From: Margaritifera margaritifera | Taxonomy: Eukaryota; Mollusca; Bivalvia; Unionida; Margaritiferidae | Direction: 5' to 3' | Length of the DNA stretch: 64,000 nt | Assembly: GCA_029931535.1 (NCBI GenBank) | Contig: JAQPZY010001536.1 | Location: forward strand, 1,002,001-1,066,000 | Part shown: positions 1-10,089 of the stretch, one piece after another | Layout: every line of letters begins with the position of its first letter | How positions within the stretch are numbered: the first letter of the stretch is position 1 | Position numbers and translations under genes: made by a program | Notes under the pieces: generated by a model | Told to the model about the DNA's origin: nothing | Database searches by the model: none | What the model saw: the letters and a program-made list of their open reading frames with translations, nothing else

Positions 1-1238
1 ATACAAATTGATTATTCATCAAAGTAATCAGACTCATTATTAACCACAGCCATCAAAATCTAGTTGCCCGACTGTGTCTGTGATACACTTAACTGCCTGA
101 TGCTAAAATGTAGTTGTACCGGGCTGCTAGGTAATGCATTTTTCTAGCCCTGACGTGTATGGCACCAAAAGAAGTTTAAGTACATTTTATCTCAGGATAA
201 TCTAACCAAAATGTATTTGTGTTATATTCATCCGACTCTAGAATAAGAATCTGAAATTTAGTCATCATGTATTATTGCCAATTCTGAAAAACTTTAGAAA
301 CTATAACATGAAGCTGCTATATCAGTTTGTAGTCTATCGAAATATGCAAGTAGAGAAACATTTGATTTTGAAACAGGCTGGCCTGTCCTTGCGGAGAGAA
401 CAAACATTTAAAACCTTTGTATTTTTAAAGAAATAAAAATCATCAGTAAACATTGCCCATATTTTATAACGGACTTGCTTCCATCCTATGCACAAGATTT
501 AGTAACCTACAGCTTGAGAAACTTTTTAAGTGTATAAACTGTCAGTCCAGTTAAAATTCTTGCGCTCTCAAGTTGTACTTTTCCAGTATTTTAGCATCAC
601 AAATAATGAGATTATCCCAGACTTCACCATCGTCGCAAGCCACGGTTTATTTGTGATCAATTCCTAGTCCTTCCTAGCATATATGGCTGGTTAGAGCATT
701 GGAAAAAAACCCTCACGAAACCCAAATATAAATGATCAAATTTTTATGTTAATTTTTAACCGTATGAATTTTGAATGAGATTTCTCTCGTTTGTTTTCCT
801 ATTTTCCAAGTTTTCTTGTTCTAGGAGTTCCAAGTCCAAACTCACCTCCCTTCAGATATTGCCTGTCAGTCGGGTTTCCTTTCCTTTCTTCCCTAATGAA
901 TTATTGAGAACAGTGACCCTTGCCAAGGGTCTGCTGAGTTGTTTGGAAATTCTTTCGGTTTTTAAATTTTTAGATTTTTTAAAGTTGATGTATTATATTT
1001 TTAATTTTATTTTCAGGGCCAATATGGATACTATTTTTCAGAGTTTCATTTATTCGGGTTTTTATTTAGATGTTTTTATTATATTATGATTATTAGTTTC
1101 ATTTTGTTAGAATGTTACATTATTAGATATTGTTATACATTTTATGGTTATTAGATATGTGGTTATATATTTTGGTTACTGCATATTTGGTTATACATTT
1201 TGTGGTTATTACATATGTGGTTAATTTTTTTAATGTAT
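1..1238. other. gene-free AT-rich stretch
   Basis: No coding exon or known repeat was recognised. The only structure seen is a short degenerate direct repeat at about 1125-1225, built around 'TTATACATTTTGTGGTTATT' and 'AGATATGTGG'. Open frames here are short and of low complexity. Confidence 0.5.
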
Positions 1239-2194
1239 TTATATGATATATTTCAGCATGCTTATTATTTTCTTTACAGGTGATGTTGGCTGCAAAGGCG
1301 ATATGTTTTCCCTCTTTCCTGGATCAGTCTTGGTTTGCCTTGCTTGTTGTAAATCATCATTGTCTGTGCTGTCTAGGGTGTTAAATTCCAATCTGTAAAA
1401 TGTGTCTCTGTTTTCCTTAGCCTTTTTCGGTGGTTTGTCTGCTTTTCCTTTGCTGATTTCTACCGTCTCCATCTGGACACCTTCTTGACAATTCTTTTCT
1501 GTTTAAGGGTGCCGCTGTTGACTGGTCTGTGTCTGGTTTATTTGATCCTGATGCTTCTGGCTGTGCTATGTCTTTTCTTGCTCCGTTTGAAGGCTGTCTC
1601 TGTGTTTTACTATTCTTTGGAAAAATTGTACGCTCCCTCTCATGCATTTGTTCTGGGATTTGAAACCTGCTCTCTGTTATTTACATTCTAGTCGCTTGTG
1701 TTTCTGTTTTCATTTTCTTCTGTGCATTACAAAGCTTCGGGTCGTGTCCCTTTTCTCCACATTTGTAACATTTTCTATGATGGATACACCCTCTATACCA
1801 CGACTTCACTTGAAACCAGTGAATGTAGAAGAAGGGTATTATTTTCTCTTCCGTTCCTTTTTCTATCTGTAGGATTCTCGATCCCATTTGTACTGCTGGA
1901 TACAGGCTGTATGTCGCCATTTTTGAATCTTTGACTGTTGTGTTGAATTTTGTTTAAAAATCTCTCCACCGTTATCTCAAGTGGGATTTTGATGGGGATT
2001 CCAGATATGAACATGTCAACGTATTTGATGGTAATTCCTCTTTCTATTGTTGGTGCTTCTCTAACATTTGCTGTTGCTGACCCAGTTTGGATGGTGTTTC
2101 TGTCCCAAAGTGGTGTTTCTCCCTTTGGGTGTAGTATATAGGCCCCTCCTCCATTGCAAGCCATGGGAGAAAATCCGCTATGCTCTTTTGTCAC
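1239..2194 (-). pseudogene. LINE ORF1 (gag-like, CCHC zinc knuckle), broken
   Basis: Overlapping minus-strand frames together resemble the nucleic-acid-binding ORF1 of a non-LTR retrotransposon. The first part (2194 downward) carries 'YVDMFISGIPIKIPLEITVE', of the type seen in RRM-like ORF1 domains. The frame then shifts to 1920-1681, which ends in a CCHC zinc knuckle, CYKCGEKGHDPKLC (codons at 1770-1729, spacing C-x2-C-x4-H-x4-C). Further shifts lead into Lys/Pro/Gln-rich tails down to 1239. At least two frame changes are needed, so the copy is dead. No RT-bearing ORF2 lies next to it downstream (toward position 1), so it is also truncated. The ORF1 identity is inferred from the zinc knuckle and its context. 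Confidence 0.55.
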
Positions 2195-2452
2195 CCATGG
2201 CTGCCTGTGCGGAGATTTTCTTGTTTTTCATGTGTTCGCATAAACAAAAATATTGATCGTGTTTGAAAGAGAGTTTGATTGGCTTATTCAAACAGCGTAA
2301 AATGTCATGCCGGCTCACAATGGCGAGAAGATTTTACTCGCACTCGCAGTGACTGGTTAAGCAGGTTTAGGCATATTCATATGAAACAAGGAAATCTCCG
2401 CACAGGCAGCCACGGGTGATAAAGGAGCATAGTGGATTGTCTCCCGCTATTT
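2160..2452. repeat. inverted repeat: head-to-head LINE 5' ends
   Basis: About 70 bp at 2164-2240 ('CACCCATGGCTGCCTGTGCG' inside) recur as reverse complement at 2380-2448 ('CGCACAGGCAGCCACGGGTG'). The spacer is about 140 bp. The left arm is the start and 5' leader of the broken LINE ORF1, so the right arm is a second 5' fragment in opposite orientation. Confidence 0.7.
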
Positions 2453-2714
2453 GCGAGGACAAACCTTCGCAGGCATATACAGATTGTCTCCTGTGGCTTG
2501 CGACAATGAAAACCAGGTGCTGTCAAAAGCAGTCAGTTTATGAAAATGGCTGCTTCTGTGTACTTGGGAAATGTACTTGAAACTGCACAAAGCACAACTT
2601 TTCCTGTTTTTTTTTTTTTAAATAGAAAAGCGAAATTTTACAATGTAGTCATTACTATTTTCTGAAGTGCACTTATGAAATTTTTAAAATAAAAATAAAA
2701 ATTAAAACAAATAA

Positions 2715-3010
2715 AAATAAAAAAGGTATTGGCTCTTGTTTTTATAATTTACCTCTCACGTTCAGAAAGTGAAAATATCAATGCAGAGCTAGCAATCTTC
2801 TATGAGTTGCGCACCAGAAGAAAGGTCTAGCTATGTACTCTCAAACCCAAATAAATCTCCTTCATTCAGATATCAACATAAAGAAAATTGTTGGTTCTTT
2901 AACCCCACCCCACCCTCCTAGGATATACATAGTTTTTTATAACAAGGATTACCAGTTGGGAAAATCAAGGGAAATACCTTTTCTTTAAATATTTAAACCT
3001 GCGCAACAAT
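2715..3010 (+). repeat. dispersed repeat R1, copy 1
   Basis: About 300 bp that recur, diverged, at 29905-30200. Shared landmarks in order are 'TTGGCTCTTGTTTTTATA', 'GAGCTAGCA', 'GTACTCTCAAACCCAAAT', 'GATATACA' and 'CTTTTCTTTAAAT'. No coding frame is kept. It is probably part of a transposable element of unknown class. Confidence 0.6.
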
Positions 3011-3255
3011 GTGAAGTCCAGAGTGGAACCTACGGAATCCCCAATAAATTTCATCCAGCAAGATTTACCGACTCTTCTTGAGGGAGAGACAGAGCGTTTC
3101 TTTCAAAAACATATTGTTGTAAATTTTATTCGTTGTAGTGAACTTCACAAATAAAAATAGATCCTTTCCTTTGAAAAAAAAAATCACATCTACTTATGTT
3201 GCTCGGTTCTTGTCTGTTGACAGGCATTGCCGAACTTATTTATGGCTCGGTTACG

Positions 3256-3257
3256 TG

Positions 3258-3327
<70 letters not shown>
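3256..3327. repeat. (TA)n microsatellite
   Basis: An almost uninterrupted TA run of about 70 bases. The Tyr-Ile open frames across it are artefacts. Confidence 0.98.
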
Positions 3328-3328
<1 letters not shown>

Positions 3329-3789
3329 CTGTGATGTCAACTAATGAAAAAACGTCATTCGTATACATCCAATCAGAGTGACAGATATATAGGTACATAA
3401 CGGACATGCTGGGTCTGCCCTAGTTACGCTCCACAGTTCTTTCTGCAAATTGGGACCTGTTCATCTCGTACGATCAAAATAAAAATTCCCTATCGGTGTA
3501 GCTGGCGATTTTATCATATTTTTAAGTCAGACTGATCTAGCTTGTGAACTTGCAGAAATTCTTTTAAATAATTCGTTAAAAATAGCATGAATTCGGTACA
3601 TTCGCCCTGTCCCCGTTTTGACAAACAAAGTTTCTACACCTACACTCATATAGAGATTGCAGTACCTAAATTGCCTTTGTCTAGAGGAAATTTGAAGAAA
3701 ATCTGACCAGCTAAGTTTGTTTAATTTCATCTCAAACTTTTGGTACCTACTTTTTCTTTCTAACACAGTGTTTCTTTCTAACACATTAC

Positions 3790-3950
3790 TACCAGATGCC
3801 GCTGGTATATCTATCTCAGTGTGATCACCACAGCGTTCGAATGTGAAACTATATGCTCAGAGTGAAGACCGTCTTCACTCTGATGGTATAGTTTCGCAAT
3901 TGAACGCTGTGGTGATCACACTGAGATAGATATACCAGTGGCATCTGGTA
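3790..3950. mobile_element. 161-bp near-perfect foldback MITE
   Basis: Two ~80-base arms are reverse complements with almost no loop. The outer ends read CCAGATGCC ... GGCATCTGG and the centre is 'AGTGAAGACCGTCTTCACT'. Both ends are flanked by TA, as expected of a Tc1/mariner-type TA target duplication. There is no coding capacity, so mobilisation in trans is inferred. Confidence 0.8.
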
Positions 3951-4776
3951 TATGCTGAATACCTAAATGAAACTGATTTACACCAATATAAGCATTGCTG
4001 AATTCTTAGTTTAATAACATATGATCCCATAGGTCAAATGTCAGGAATAGCTTTTTCTTTAAAACGTTGAAGCCCTGTGCAGAATACGAAAGTGTGGATT
4101 GCAACCTCTGCTGTCCAGACAATCCAGGTACGGACTACATTACTAGATTCTGTCCGGATACAGACAATCTACGTACGGTCTACATTACTACCTTCACAAG
4201 TGAAGAGTTTACAAATATGGCGACATCCATGCATTGATAAAATCGTCTATTGCGGAAAAGAAAGGGAGAAACTATCCCTTATATGACTGCTAAAAAGCAG
4301 ACCTTGGTATTTGTCACCAACAGTTCGTTTTCCTTTAAGTATCATTGGCACTAAAACAAAAGCAACCAACGCTCATCCCGTATTTTTATGAAGTTTGAGA
4401 GAACAGTGAAGCATCCTGAGTGAGAGAGTCATCAGGTCAGGGAAGTCCTCCGAGAAAGTGATATTTAATCGTTTGTACATCTCATCAACACTGTCCTTTA
4501 TCACCTGTTGTCTCTTGTCTGTGATACGGTCGTAGTATTTACAACTTTTCTCGTATTGTTCGTCCGTCCCTATTTTCAAACTGCACAACTTCCAAAAGAA
4601 CATCAATTAATTCATTTTTGCACGACCTCCGTCTCTAGGTGTTCTGTTCCTAGAAAATCTGCATGCCATACGGTATACTTTCTTGAAATGGTCGAGTGTG
4701 GATAATTCGGTAGGAACCATTTTTACCGCCAAAAGTTGAATTAACTTGACAGAATCCAGCTTCGGTGGACCGCTGG

Positions 4777-4780
<4 letters not shown>

Positions 4781-4810
<30 letters not shown>
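4781..4810. repeat. 30-base poly(A) tract
   Basis: An uninterrupted run of A. It could be the tail of an old retrotransposed sequence, but the ~100 bases upstream were not recognised. Confidence 0.95.
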
Positions 4811-4812
<2 letters not shown>

Positions 4813-5029
4813 AGCAAACATTATATTAATTTGTTCTTATAACTTTTAATAAACCCTTGCGACGTTAATGTCAGGTTTCGTAATTTGAAAACATCGTCGG
4901 TAAGAAACTGAGGCTCAAGCTAGCAAACTCAATTTCAGATACGATACTTGGAGTATACCATACTAATTTAAATTTAGCATGCTAGTAAAACAACAAAACA
5001 AAGAAGACCCTGATCAAAGTTCTACAAAT

Positions 5030-5540
5030 TTAGCTTAATTTTCATACAAGAAACATTTAACGTCAAAGTTCACTTTTACCAAAGTTACATTTAATGTCAA
5101 AGTTCATTCTGATACAAGTTAAATTCAACGCTAATGTTCATTTTTATATAATTAGATTTAATGAAAAATTAATATTTTTATGCAACTTACATTTAACATT
5201 AATTCTTATCAAAGGTATATTTAACGTTAATGTTCATGTTCATACAAGTTACATTTAACGTCAAAGTTCATTATCATACAAGTTACATTTAACGTCAAAG
5301 TTCATTATCATACAAGTTACATTTAACGTCAAAGTTCATTATCATACAAGTTACATTTAACTCGGTGGTTCCTAAACTCCGGGTCACGACCCAAATGAGG
5401 GTCGCATACCCTCGCGACCCTATACTGGTACTGCATTTTGGGTCGAAAAAGATGGTATTTAGGGTCGCAATCAAAAAAAGTTTGGGAACCACAGATTTAA
5501 CATCAGTGTTCATTCTTATACAAATTACATTTAACGTAAA
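5030..5540 (+). repeat. ~34-bp degenerate minisatellite, interrupted
   Basis: Repeats of a unit like 'CATACAAGTTACATTTAACG' followed by 'TCAAAGTTCATTAT'. The copies are most regular at 5230-5360 and diverge towards 5030. The array is interrupted at 5363-5494 by a hAT-type MITE, after which one or two more units continue to about 5540. Confidence 0.85.
5363..5494. mobile_element. 132-bp hAT-type MITE with target duplication
   Basis: The terminal inverted repeats read CGGTGGTTCCTAAACT on the left and, as reverse complement, CTGTGGTTCCCAAACT on the right. Inside are 'GGGTCACGACCC' and 'GGGTCGC' blocks typical of non-autonomous hAT elements. The 8 bases on each side are ATTTAACT and ATTTAACA (7 of 8 identical). 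These come from the surrounding minisatellite unit (ATTTAACG), so the insertion point is well defined. Confidence 0.85.
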
Positions 5541-5544
5541 TATT

Positions 5545-7500
5545 TTCACACTTTTAGCTTGAGGTTGAGTTTCGTGCTTAGAATATTTTAAGAAAACAAA
5601 GGTATAAAGGTATAAGAGTTGAAATCGAAAATAGAAAACAGACTTTAGATCTAAAATGAGGAATGAAATTACAAGTACCTAAGGCTTACTGTTAGTGAGC
5701 AGGTGCTTACATGTACCAAATACAGTACCTAGAACAAGAGCAGGCGATGAGATGTGGAGATCCGAAAACTGTGATCCAAAAGAGCTTGTGTATGAATTGT
5801 AATCCAATAAAAGGTGGCATTATAAATATAAAATATTTGCGATTGGTTGAGTGACATTATAAATATTTAAATCTTTGCGATTGGTCAAGTATAGGAAGAT
5901 CGTTGCGGCGTGCTAAAACTCACGTTCTACTCCACAGTATCATATTTTGCACAATGCAAATATCTAAATAAAAAGTGTATCCTGATATTTGAACAATAGG
6001 ATTATGTGTTAAATAAAGTAAAACCCTGGGATGTTTATGTTCGCGTGAATCAGTTTTGTTTAAGCATTCAATATGTACCAGATGCTGCGGATATCATTTG
6101 AGGAAATTTGTACAGAAAGCATCTTTGTTTTGCTATTTGACAAATGTCAACCGTGTGAGTGATGTCAAGCCCACTTGAGCCGCTTGTTTATGAATGAAAC
6201 GTTAAACTCCTGTGTCTACACTGCAAGTCTGGTTTTAGTTTGGTGTTTTACGGCACAGCAACACAAGTAGGTTATTTAGAGCCAAAGCAATTGGAGTAAA
6301 GTGCCTTGCCCAAGGACACATCACAGTAGCTGACCCAGGCTGGTCTGATGGTAGGATTCAAACTCGCACCCTATCAGTCGCAAGTCCGGCATGCTAACCA
6401 CTGAGGCATCGCGGTTCCCACTGCAAGTCTGGTAGCTTAACCAAGAGTATGAAAGATGGAGTCCTGATATCACTTGAAACAAATGTAAGCATGCCACAAA
6501 AGTAGATCAAAGGAACACGTTTGGTTAGAAACAGACTTCAGCTGATGTCGCTGTTACACTGCACTCTTGCGCTTGTTCCATTTGTTTATCACGTTACATG
6601 AGTATAGTTACACTCAAAATTTGGTTGTGACTGGTTCTAGGGTAAGAGTTGAAACCTGATAGGGAAAGGACAGATGAACACAGAAGCACAGACATGCAGA
6701 CTACATGAATCTTATATATCGTACGCTTCTCTCATTGCACAATCATCCCAAATACATAAATGTAGATTCCAAAGTTATCACTCAGTAATAATGTTGATGG
6801 AGTTGATTTGTTGAATGACATACCGTATTTGCCCTTGTACAATCCTCATCCAAATGCAAAAAGAGCCAACCAATATCTGCCGTCACTCAATCTACCGGCA
6901 GCTCAATCCTGTTCACACGAAATAATTGGTAGAATGAACATCGAAGGCCCTGATCTGCCGGCACATTATAATGTTTACAGTGATGCGCATAGTATGTAAC
7001 AGCAAATTTATACGTAACTTCTAAAATGATTTTAATTGATAGGTAACTTATAAAATTATATATTATGACACATTAGGGCAAATACATTTACTTTCATGCC
7101 TTTTACTATGAAAATGTATCCATATTTACTGTGTGCAAATGTTTAGCATCACGTGAGACCGAAATGCATTTTCTTGTGGATTGAAAAAAAATATGGAAGA
7201 AAATCGTTTAGGTGCTGTAACACGGAATCCCTACAAGAAAAATGCTGCATCTTTAGGCACTGAACATATGACTTATTTATATACAATCTTGGTTGTTAAG
7301 CAGCATGCACCTGGTGGATAATATTAATTAAATACCGATTTTATGGGATATTTATCGCTTACCACCAATTTCATGTACATACGGTATATGTCACGTTTGA
7401 TCTCCAATGAGAATCAGGAGCTGAGCTAGCAATTTGTAAAGCATACTATGCCCTAGATAATGTTCCAATAAAGTTAAATTTTCTGGTCATTTTTTGTGTA
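5545..7500. other. no gene recognised (apart from the SINE)
   Basis: Outside the minus-strand SINE this stretch shows no supported exon. A 63-codon open frame at 6808-6999 has no recognisable domain or splice context. Confidence 0.4.
6228..6420 (-). mobile_element. tRNA-derived SINE (minus)
   Basis: On the minus strand it starts with a tRNA-like head, 'GGGAACCGCGATGCCTCAGT', containing an A box (GCCTCAGTGGTTAGCATGC). A B box (GAGTTTGAATCC) follows, then the core 'TGTCCTTGGGCAAGGCACTT'. The 3' tail is '...CGTAAAACACCAAACTAAAA'. This head-core-tail order is that of core-type SINEs of molluscs and other metazoans. It looks full length or nearly so. Confidence 0.8.
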
Positions 7501-7512
7501 AAAAGTGCATTC

Positions 7513-7524
7513 TGAGAGAGTGAG

Positions 7525-7561
<37 letters not shown>
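7513..7561. repeat. (GA)n microsatellite
   Basis: A GA run, uninterrupted from about 7527 to 7560. A C-rich tract (7607-7624) follows 45 bases later. Confidence 0.95.
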
Positions 7562-7563
<2 letters not shown>

Positions 7564-7626
7564 TGTACAAGTAATCCCTATAGGTCAGGTCCATGGATGA
7601 TCCTCTTCCACCCCCCCCCCCCCCAG

Positions 7627-7716
7627 GACGAGACGGTGGACCGGGAGGACAAGCTATTGTCCATGTTGAGTCGAGGCTCGCGCATTCGGTACGATGATGA
7701 CCCTGAAAACAGATAA
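7627..7716 (+). CDS. 3'-terminal coding exon of an unidentified gene
   Basis: A strong splice acceptor (a run of about 14 C followed by AG at 7625-7626) opens a 29-codon frame that ends in TAA at 7714-7716. It encodes DETVDREDKLLSMLSRGSRI followed by RYDDDPENR. The tail is charged, with several Arg and a final Asp-Asp-Asp-Pro-Glu-Asn-Arg. Base composition is far more G+C-rich than the flanks, which suggests coding constraint. An AATAAA signal lies 12 bases after the stop. Earlier exons were not found in the window. The protein is not recognised; a cytoplasmic tail of a membrane protein is one possibility, but nothing here proves it. The start is phase 0. Confidence 0.5.
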   Translation, partial: DETVDREDKLLSMLSRGSRIRYDDDPENR

Positions 7717-7727
7717 CAGAACGGATA

Positions 7728-7733
7728 AATAAA
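7728..7733 (+). promoter_or_regulatory. poly(A) signal AATAAA
   Basis: The canonical hexamer sits 12 bases downstream of the stop codon of the 7627-7716 exon. Its spacing supports a compact 3' UTR for that gene. Confidence 0.45.
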
Positions 7734-7739
7734 GGCCCT

Positions 7740-8810
7740 GTTCAAAGAAAATGTTATGGTGACTGTTGTAGGTCAATTACAGTGACCTAAATCAACACAA
7801 GTTATCGTTTTTTACAAGAAAGCGCCATGTTTGAAGTGGTGAAAGACTCCGATATTTTCGCTATGCAATCTACAATTTCGAACAAAAGACTTATCTCGTT
7901 TCATCCATTTGGACATTAATGTTGACATTTTTAAAGAAAATGTGCTTTTGTAATAGTTCTTGAAGAGCATTTTAGCATATGATGTATTTTGATTTGCAAA
8001 TTAAGATCTGAAATTTGATGACTGCCATAAAGAAAAAGACTGAGTTTTGACTTCAGCCGATTGACCTGTCCTGTTCATGGTATGGTATTTAAGATAATGA
8101 TGGACGTATTATTTCTCTTACATGATGGAGTTTTATTATGACCCAATCAGGAAGCAGAATTAGATAATCTTGGCTCAACAAGCCATAAGTTTTCTTGACT
8201 CAAGAAAGAAAAAAAGAGCAAACTAAAACCACTTCCAGAAAATATGTTGCATGGTGCAGTGACCTGAAAATTGAATGTGGTTTTGTGCTTGCTATGACAG
8301 TACGTCGTAGGTAATTTTATATGTATTTGTACCATTATTGACGCAAATGCTATATGATCAAATTGTATTTCTGGGATTTCACCAAAAGGCTGCTGGTAGA
8401 TTGTTTGAAATTCTAGAAAGGATTGTTTCATAGATTGTTTCACTGTGTTTGCTACGTTGAAGGATCCGTGAGCACGACACTTAATTTGGTCGAGAACTTG
8501 GAGTTGACAAAATTGGAATTAAAACGACCTGATAACTAAATGAAACCTACTACTAGTATTAATCAAAAATTTAAAAAATGGGTGGGGTGGCGGGATAAAA
8601 CATAGGATATAAAATGTTTGCTCCTTGGTTAGAATTATATTGTCTATAAGTATGAAAATAAATGACCCATTCACTTTAGTTATACCAAACAAATGTAGTT
8701 ACTTTTCTTTCTATATAAAAAAAAATCCCTTAAACGTATGCACTGTTCATAACTATTCAGAACGAATAGAATCTTTCTATCATGACACCGATTCGGCTAA
8801 GATAAAACTA
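7740..8810. other. no gene recognised
   Basis: AT-rich sequence with only short chance frames. It may contain the end of the 3' UTR of the preceding exon, but no boundary is visible. Confidence 0.4.
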
Positions 8811-8814
8811 CCGT

Positions 8815-9020
8815 GTGTACTCACGTATACCTTGGATCAAACCGCATAGATCCAGATCGCATTATGAACCGGCAGATCTGGATATATGCATTTTTCTTTT
8901 AGGAATAATAAGTAGAACAAAAAATATAGATCCCGATCTTGCGGCGAATGATGCGACAGCAGATCAGGGTCTATGTTGTTTGCAGTTGGATCGACTTATA
9001 GGCGAGTATATATGGTACTG
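8815..9020. mobile_element. double-hairpin MITE, copy 1
   Basis: The ends resemble 'TACTCACGTATA' and 'TATAGGCGAGTATATA'. Inside are two successive palindromes, around 'GATCCAGATCGCATTATG' with 'CCGGCAGATCTGG', and around 'GATCCCGATCTTGCGGCG' with 'AGATCAGGGTCTATG'. The arrangement matches the better-preserved copy at 27394-27607. Confidence 0.7.
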
Positions 9021-9221
9021 GATTAGGTTACCTTTAAACACTCATATATTAGCCTAAACTGAACTTAATACGCTAAAATATTACTGATTCCATTGTTCCA
9101 GAAAAGGGATCTTAATTTTCAATGTACAATATAATGGCCGATTCAATACAAATTAAATCATTTTCATCCGACTTCACATTGAGTAAATAGTTCAATTTAT
9201 AGCATCAGTATTAGACAAACG

Positions 9222-9655
9222 TAGCATTTAATATAATAAATTGACTTCAACTTTATGTGCACATGTAAAACTTAATATAATAAATTGACTTCAACTTCAT
9301 GTGCACATGTAAAACTTAATATAATAAATTGACTTCAACTTCATGTGCACATGTAAAACTTAATATAATAAATTGACTTCAACTTCATGTGCACATGTAA
9401 AACTTAATATAATAAATTGACTTCAACTTCATGTGCACATGTAAAACTTAATATAATAAATTGACTTCAACTTTATGCGCACGCATAAAACTGAATATAC
9501 TAAAATGACTTCAACTTTATGTGCACAGGTAAGACTTAATATAATAAACTACTTTAGCTTTATGTGCACATGTAAAACTTACTTCAGCTTTATGTGCACA
9601 CATAGAACTTAATATAATAAATTGACTTCAACTTTATGTGCTCACGTAAGATACT
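9222..9655 (+). repeat. 44-bp minisatellite, about ten units
   Basis: The unit reads 'AACTTAATATAATAAATTGA' then 'CTTCAACTTCATGTGCACAT' then GTAA. Five units in the middle are virtually identical, while the last three are diverged and partly shortened. Each unit holds the palindrome ATGTGCACAT. Confidence 0.95.
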
Positions 9656-9726
9656 CAACCTTAATTGGCTATTCTATGTAAGTTGCGCATGTAATCATTG
9701 CGTGATTTCCGTATTTCCTCGTATGT

Positions 9727-9780
9727 AACACATGACCAACTGCGAACAGCGTAGACCCAGATCTGACGTCATATAATGTG
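9727..9780 (+). mobile_element. fragment of the double-hairpin MITE family
   Basis: 'GTAGACCCAGATCTGACGTC' followed by ATATAATGTG corresponds to one half of the first hairpin of the element at 27394-27607. Only the left half is present. Confidence 0.5.
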
Positions 9781-9835
9781 TACAACCAGACTTTTCTCTT
9801 TCCAAGGATAGTAACAGACTTACTCAGGATAAGTG

Positions 9836-9990
9836 TGTTTTGGGTTTTTCCCTTGGGCAAGTCACGGACAAGCCGGGTTGTCTACCGTGGTGTGTCCTTG
9901 CTGAAGACACTTTATTCCAATTTTTTCGGCACTATAAAACCTATGTTTCTGTGTCGTAAAACACCAAACCAGAACAATCATATTCTACAG
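9836..9990 (+). mobile_element. SINE 3' part (plus)
   Basis: It carries the core 'CCCTTGGGCAAGTCAC', the second core block 'GTGTCCTTGCTGAAGACACT', and the tail 'CGTAAAACACCAAACCAGAA', shared with the minus-strand SINE at 6228-6420. The tRNA-like head is missing, so this copy is 5'-truncated. Confidence 0.65.
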
Positions 9991-10010
9991 TCATGATGTC
10001 ACGACATAAA

Positions 10011-10088
10011 TATGGTATGCCACTGTGTGGGATATTACCTAGTAGTGTGGCATAACACTGTGTGGGATATTACCAAGTAGTGTGTCAC
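10011..10088 (+). repeat. two-copy direct repeat (~38 bp)
   Basis: 'CACTGTGTGGGATATTACC' occurs twice, each time followed by a version of 'AAGTAGTGTG'. Confidence 0.85.
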
Positions 10089-10089
10089 T

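Noticed and set aside
3138..3381. Open frames of Tyr/Ile repeats
   Set aside because: They translate the TA microsatellite; no independent coding evidence.
4373..4606. 77-codon minus-strand frame with charged, helical-looking sequence
   Set aside because: Possibly a fragment of a real gene, but no domain was recognised and flanking frames are closed.
6808..6999. 63-codon frame upstream of the terminal exon
   Set aside because: Considered as an earlier exon of the 7627 gene; no suitable donor in phase 0 and no recognisable protein.
9222..9655. CRISPR-like regular repeats
   Set aside because: Units are contiguous tandem copies without unique spacers, in a eukaryotic context.
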